Shown in pieces: positions 14,307-14,791 of a DNA stretch of 14,791 nt (positions are counted from its first letter, which is position 1; each line of letters begins with the position of its first letter). A model generated the notes under the pieces. That model saw only the letters and a list, made by a program, of their open reading frames with translations. It had not been told where the DNA came from and made no database searches. Source of the DNA: Candidatus Nanohalarchaeota archaeon (GTDB lineage Archaea > EX4484-52 > B79-G9); the NCBI GenBank assembly GCA_017610545.1, contig JAFCBV010000005.1:1-14791 (forward strand). Reading direction: 5' to 3'. The position numbers were made by a program, and so were the translations under genes.

Positions 14307-14415
14307 GGGCCGGTAGATCAGCTGGTAGATCGCTGCGTTCGCAACGCAGAGGCCTCGGGTTCGAATGTGGTTGAGTTGAATAGTGACTTTTCCAACGAGA
14401 TTCCCGACCGGTCCA
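14307..14415 (+). tRNA. tRNA-Ala(CGC) with a T-loop intron at 59/60
   Basis: Exons are 14307-14365 and 14402-14415; the intron is 14366-14401 (36 nt). Acceptor GGGCCGG/CCGGTCC contains the G3-U70 pair that identifies tRNA-Ala; D stem GATC/GATC; anticodon stem CTGCG/CGCAG; loop TTCGCAA, anticodon CGC; T stem TCGGG/CCCGA; T-loop TTCGAA+T; discriminator A at 14415. BHB: TTCG (54-57) with CGAG (14396-14399, one G-U), 3' bulge AT^T, 5' bulge AA^TG, inner helix TGG/CCA. No CCA is encoded. A run of five T at 14416-14420 directly after the gene is a plausible archaeal terminator. Confidence 0.92.
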
Positions 14416-14420
14416 TTTTT
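14416..14420 (+). terminator. T-run terminator of tRNA-Ala
   Basis: Five consecutive T directly follow the tRNA discriminator base; archaeal RNA polymerase commonly terminates at such tracts. Confidence 0.45.
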
Positions 14421-14421
14421 G

Positions 14422-14485
14422 GTGAGTGAGTCTGAAATTGGTATGCTCGCCTCAATTTCGAGGCGAACCACCAAAACAATCTCAC
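14422..14485. other. Nested three-part stem-loop downstream of tRNA-Ala
   Basis: Three stacked helices can form: GTGAG/CTCAC (14422-14426 with 14481-14485), TTGGT/ACCAA (14438-14442 with 14470-14474) and TCGCCTC/GAGGCGA (14447-14453 with 14460-14466) around a 6-nt loop. It superficially resembles a tRNA arm set, but the anticodon-like loop has six bases and there is no T arm or acceptor. It may be a small RNA or a tRNA relic. Confidence 0.35.
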
Positions 14486-14497
14486 TATCGTTCGAAT

Positions 14498-14572
14498 GTC
14501 CTAAAAAATCAAAGATTTTTTGGACCCTAAAACAGCTTTGCTGTTTTATGGTCTTCAAACTTCGTTTGAAGA
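14498..14572. repeat. Three overlapping clamped hairpins of the same type as the 2424-2777 array
   Basis: 14498-14525: clamp GTCC/GGAC, bulged T, stem AAAAAATC, loop AAA. 14523-14553: clamp GACC/GGTC, a one-base bulge on each side, stem TAAAACAGC, loop TTT. 14552-14572: stem TCTTCAAAC, loop TTC. Neighbouring units share clamp bases (GAC at 14523-14525 and TC at 14552-14553), so only one of each adjacent pair can be fully closed. Confidence 0.8.
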
Positions 14573-14610
14573 AGCTTGAAAAGCCTAACTAAAAGTATTT
14601 GTGGATTTTC

Positions 14611-14688
14611 ATGATTTCGCGCCTGAAACAATTTGTGTTGCGCGACACAGAAACCAAGAAACTGATTGAAATAAGAGCGAATTGTTGA
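14611..14688 (+). CDS. Tiny ORF, doubtful (25 residues)
   Basis: The ORF MISRLKQFVLRDTETKK... ends in TGA at 14686 and is followed 12 bases later by a strong terminator-like hairpin. Its composition is protein-like, but it is very short, has no clear ribosome site, and a TCGCGC/GCGCGA inverted repeat lies inside it. It could instead be part of a small RNA ending at the terminator. 14573-14610 and 14725-14791 show nothing I can name. Confidence 0.15.
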   Translation: MISRLKQFVLRDTETKKLIEIRANC

Positions 14689-14700
14689 TAGAATGTATTC

Positions 14701-14724
14701 GTGCCTCCTCGGGAGGCACTTTTT
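14701..14724 (+). terminator. Strong hairpin plus T-run, intrinsic-terminator-like
   Basis: GTGCCTCC and GGAGGCAC form a perfect 8-bp GC-rich stem with loop TCG, followed directly by TTTTT. On the plus strand this is a textbook intrinsic terminator shape, so some transcript from the tRNA side probably ends here. Confidence 0.7.
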
Positions 14725-14791
14725 CTTTCCGTCAACGGTTTTCATGGAACATCAAACCAACTGAAGTCCCATGAAAGAATGGGTTGCGCTG

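Noticed and set aside
14422..14510. Fourth tRNA with a T-loop intron (a TTCGAATG is present at 14491)
   Set aside because: The D-like and anticodon-like arms can be drawn, but the anticodon loop would have six bases, the T stem has no partner and no acceptor stem exists. At most a tRNA relic.
14771..14791. Possible start of a plus-strand gene at the right edge (MKEWVAL)
   Set aside because: Only seven codons are visible, no ribosome site precedes it, and the ATG lies in a small CCCAT/ATGGG inverted repeat.

Overview
The window looks like chromosomal DNA of an archaeon, most likely a small-genome lineage of the DPANN kind, though the phylum cannot be fixed from the sequence alone. The reasons are: tRNA genes carrying bulge-helix-bulge (BHB) introns and no encoded CCA; an archaeal/eukaryotic-type DNA primase in which the PriS catalytic part and the PriL iron-sulfur part appear to be one polypeptide; TATA boxes at archaeal distances from starts; and large secreted proteins with C-terminal membrane anchors and many N-glycosylation sequons.

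Layout. 1-2328 (minus strand): an operon of a secreted amino-acid-type solute-binding protein and a membrane sensor histidine kinase that runs off the left edge. 2329-2933: a long intergenic region holding about eleven abutting, all-different hairpins. 2934-5315 (plus): a 793-residue cell-surface protein. 5338-7006 (minus): small winged-helix protein, ScpA and ScpB, the kleisin side of an SMC condensin, with a promoter and a leader hairpin. 7111-7331 (minus): tRNA-Arg(UCG) with two introns. 7400-12414 (minus): a MacB/FtsX-type ABC system (GbsR/MarR-like regulator, ATPase, CARDB-like surface protein, two permeases) with a decayed 107-nt tandem duplication between the permeases. 12555-14009 (plus): the fused primase. 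14000-14415 (plus): tRNA-Pro(GGG), which overlaps the primase 3' end, a hairpin-rich spacer, and tRNA-Ala(CGC). 14416-14791: no convincing long gene; it holds a nested stem-loop, three more hairpins of the array type and a strong terminator-like hairpin.

Two things stand out. First, all three tRNA genes are interrupted in the T-loop at the same place, position 59/60, each with a BHB whose central helix uses the nearly invariant T-loop bases 54-57 (TTCR) paired to the intron 3' end. The Arg and Ala introns end in almost the same ten bases. This looks like an intron family able to spread among tRNAs through a universal target. Second, the intergenic hairpins share one architecture (short clamp, single-base bulge, A-run/T-run stem, usually a three-base loop) but have different stem tips. 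They occur as a large array at 2424-2777 and as smaller groups near the tRNA genes. I do not recognise this element. All pairings were done by eye; no folding, alignment or database search was run.
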